A stretch of 32,736 nt of DNA. Origin: Desulfarculus sp. GTDB lineage: Bacteria; Desulfobacterota; Desulfarculia; Desulfarculales; Desulfarculaceae. The stretch lies in assembly GCA_003605055.1 (NCBI GenBank), contig QZKP01000015.1, forward strand, positions 1 to 32,736. The letters are read 5' to 3'. The position numbers and the translations under genes are program-made. Positions within the stretch are counted from its first letter, which is position 1. Each line of letters opens with the position of its first letter. Shown piece by piece: positions 32,216 to 32,736 of the stretch. The notes below the pieces were generated by a model. The model was not told the DNA's origin, searched no databases, and saw only the letters and a list, made by a program, of their open reading frames with translations.

Positions 32216-32736
32216 GGTTGCAGGCTCTCCAGGATGGGCGGCGGGCTCATGCGCCGAATGATCTCGCCGGCCAGGTCCAGGGGTTGGGCCGCCTGGTCCA
32301 CCACCGCCCGGTCGCTGGAGGCCACCAGGCCGGCGAAGCCAGAGAGGCCTTCTTCGGGCACGGCCACGGCCCGGGCCTGGCCGGCCAGGCCGGCCTCGGT
32401 GAGCAGCTCGCGCAGGCGGGCGGCCAGCTCGCCGGAGCGGGGCAGGCGCTTCTCCAGGAGCACCAGGGCCGAGGCGGCCCCGGCCCGGGCCAGGGAGCCG
32501 ACGGCCAGGCGGGCGGCGGCCAGGGTGCCGGGGCCGGGCTGGTGGTGGCGGCCCAGCTCGGCGATGTCGCGCACCAAGCCGTCGTCGGCCAGCACCAGGC
32601 GGCCGTGGTTCAGGGCCGTCTCCAGGGTGATGAGCACGTTGTGCCCGTCCAGGGCCACCGCCTGGCCGGCGGCGGCGGCCAGGGGCCGCAGGCGGGCCCG
32701 CCGGGCCGCGGCCTCGGCCGGGGCAAAGACCCCGCG
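32212..32736 (-). CDS. DUF434-like protein, N-terminus beyond the window edge
   Basis: The reading frame is open from the window edge (32736) and is therefore 5'-partial. The visible 174 codons include RRARLRPLAAAAGQAVALDGHNVLITLETAL, LVLADDGLVRDIAELG, ALVLLEKRLPRSGELAARL and SSDRAVVDQA. The block DGHNVLITLETAL with DDGLVRDI is typical of DUF434/DUF5616 proteins, whose biochemical role is unknown. The last two domains look Rossmann-like. It is translationally coupled to the PP-loop enzyme through the ATGA overlap, so it may take part in the same tRNA-related task. GTG 32656-32658 is internal, not the true start. Confidence 0.75.
   Translation of the reverse strand, partial: RGVFAPAEAAARRARLRPLAAAAGQAVALDGHNVLITLETALNHGRLVLADDGLVRDIAELGRHHQPGPGTLAAARLAVGSLARAGAASALVLLEKRLPRSGELAARLRELLTEAGLAGQARAVAVPEEGLSGFAGLVASSDRAVVDQAAQPLDLAGEIIRRMSPPPILESLQP

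Overview
The window is 32.7 kb of very GC-rich bacterial DNA (visibly near 70% G+C over most of its length). It has short intergenic gaps, GTG/ATG starts and many 4-nt stop/start overlaps. The gene content suggests a strictly anaerobic, probably sulfate-reducing or syntrophic member of the Desulfobacterota (Desulfarculus-like). Pointers are a tungsten/molybdopterin aldehyde:ferredoxin oxidoreductase, an iron-dependent alcohol dehydrogenase, an Ach1-type CoA transferase, liv-type and TRAP transporters for organic acids, an NapH-like ferredoxin, and a PAS protein with the 'ICxxCK...CPEC' tail. The assignment is inference, because no rRNA or marker phylogeny is available here.

Layout. 1-7.3 kb: a plus-strand operon, livH-livM-livG-livF, then Fe-alcohol dehydrogenase, alpha/beta hydrolase and AOR. 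It reads as uptake of an amphipathic organic substrate followed by hydrolysis and two-step oxidation to an acid. A MoaD/ThiS-like protein converges on it (7.4-7.6 kb). 7.8-11.0 kb: a TRAP transporter in the order Q-M-P, closed by a textbook terminator. 11.1-14.0 kb, minus strand: an orphan ZnuA-like metal-binding protein under a palindromic operator, and fcl-gmd (GDP-L-fucose synthesis) with a good promoter. 14.3-16.7 kb: a divergent nucleotide-sugar dehydrogenase and a membrane-anchored TPR protein. 16.7-18.4 kb: a gene-poor, repeat-rich stretch around a PAS protein. 18.4-20.5 kb: CoA transferase overlapped by a COG2945 hydrolase. 20.6-22.0 kb: a predicted structured RNA unit (promoter, about 175 nt fold, terminator), then a PAS sensor histidine kinase. 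22.1-23.0 kb: an AT-rich DUF2971 gene with its own terminator. 23.1-24.2 kb: an NapH-like polyferredoxin on the minus strand. 24.3-28.5 kb: def-fmt-rsmB-rpe, split by an AT-rich gene of unknown function before rpe, then a VanZ-like gene. 29.3-32.7 kb: a DUF1573 lipoprotein/periplasmic-like protein, a histidine phosphatase, and a PP-loop thiolation-type enzyme coupled to a DUF434-like gene cut by the window edge.

Most novel signals: (1) two 126-127 bp palindromic elements with terminal inverted repeats (29165-29291 and 31110-31235), each sitting at the 3' end of a minus-strand gene; (2) a family of three composite double-hairpin repeats (16849, 17174, 18128) mixed with other dispersed palindromes; (3) the unassigned structured RNA at about 20605-20784; (4) two AT-rich foreign-looking genes, one wedged into a conserved translation operon; (5) an operator/promoter overlap in front of a metal-binding protein that lacks its first canonical ligand. 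No CRISPR array, tRNA, rRNA, transposase or integrase gene was seen.
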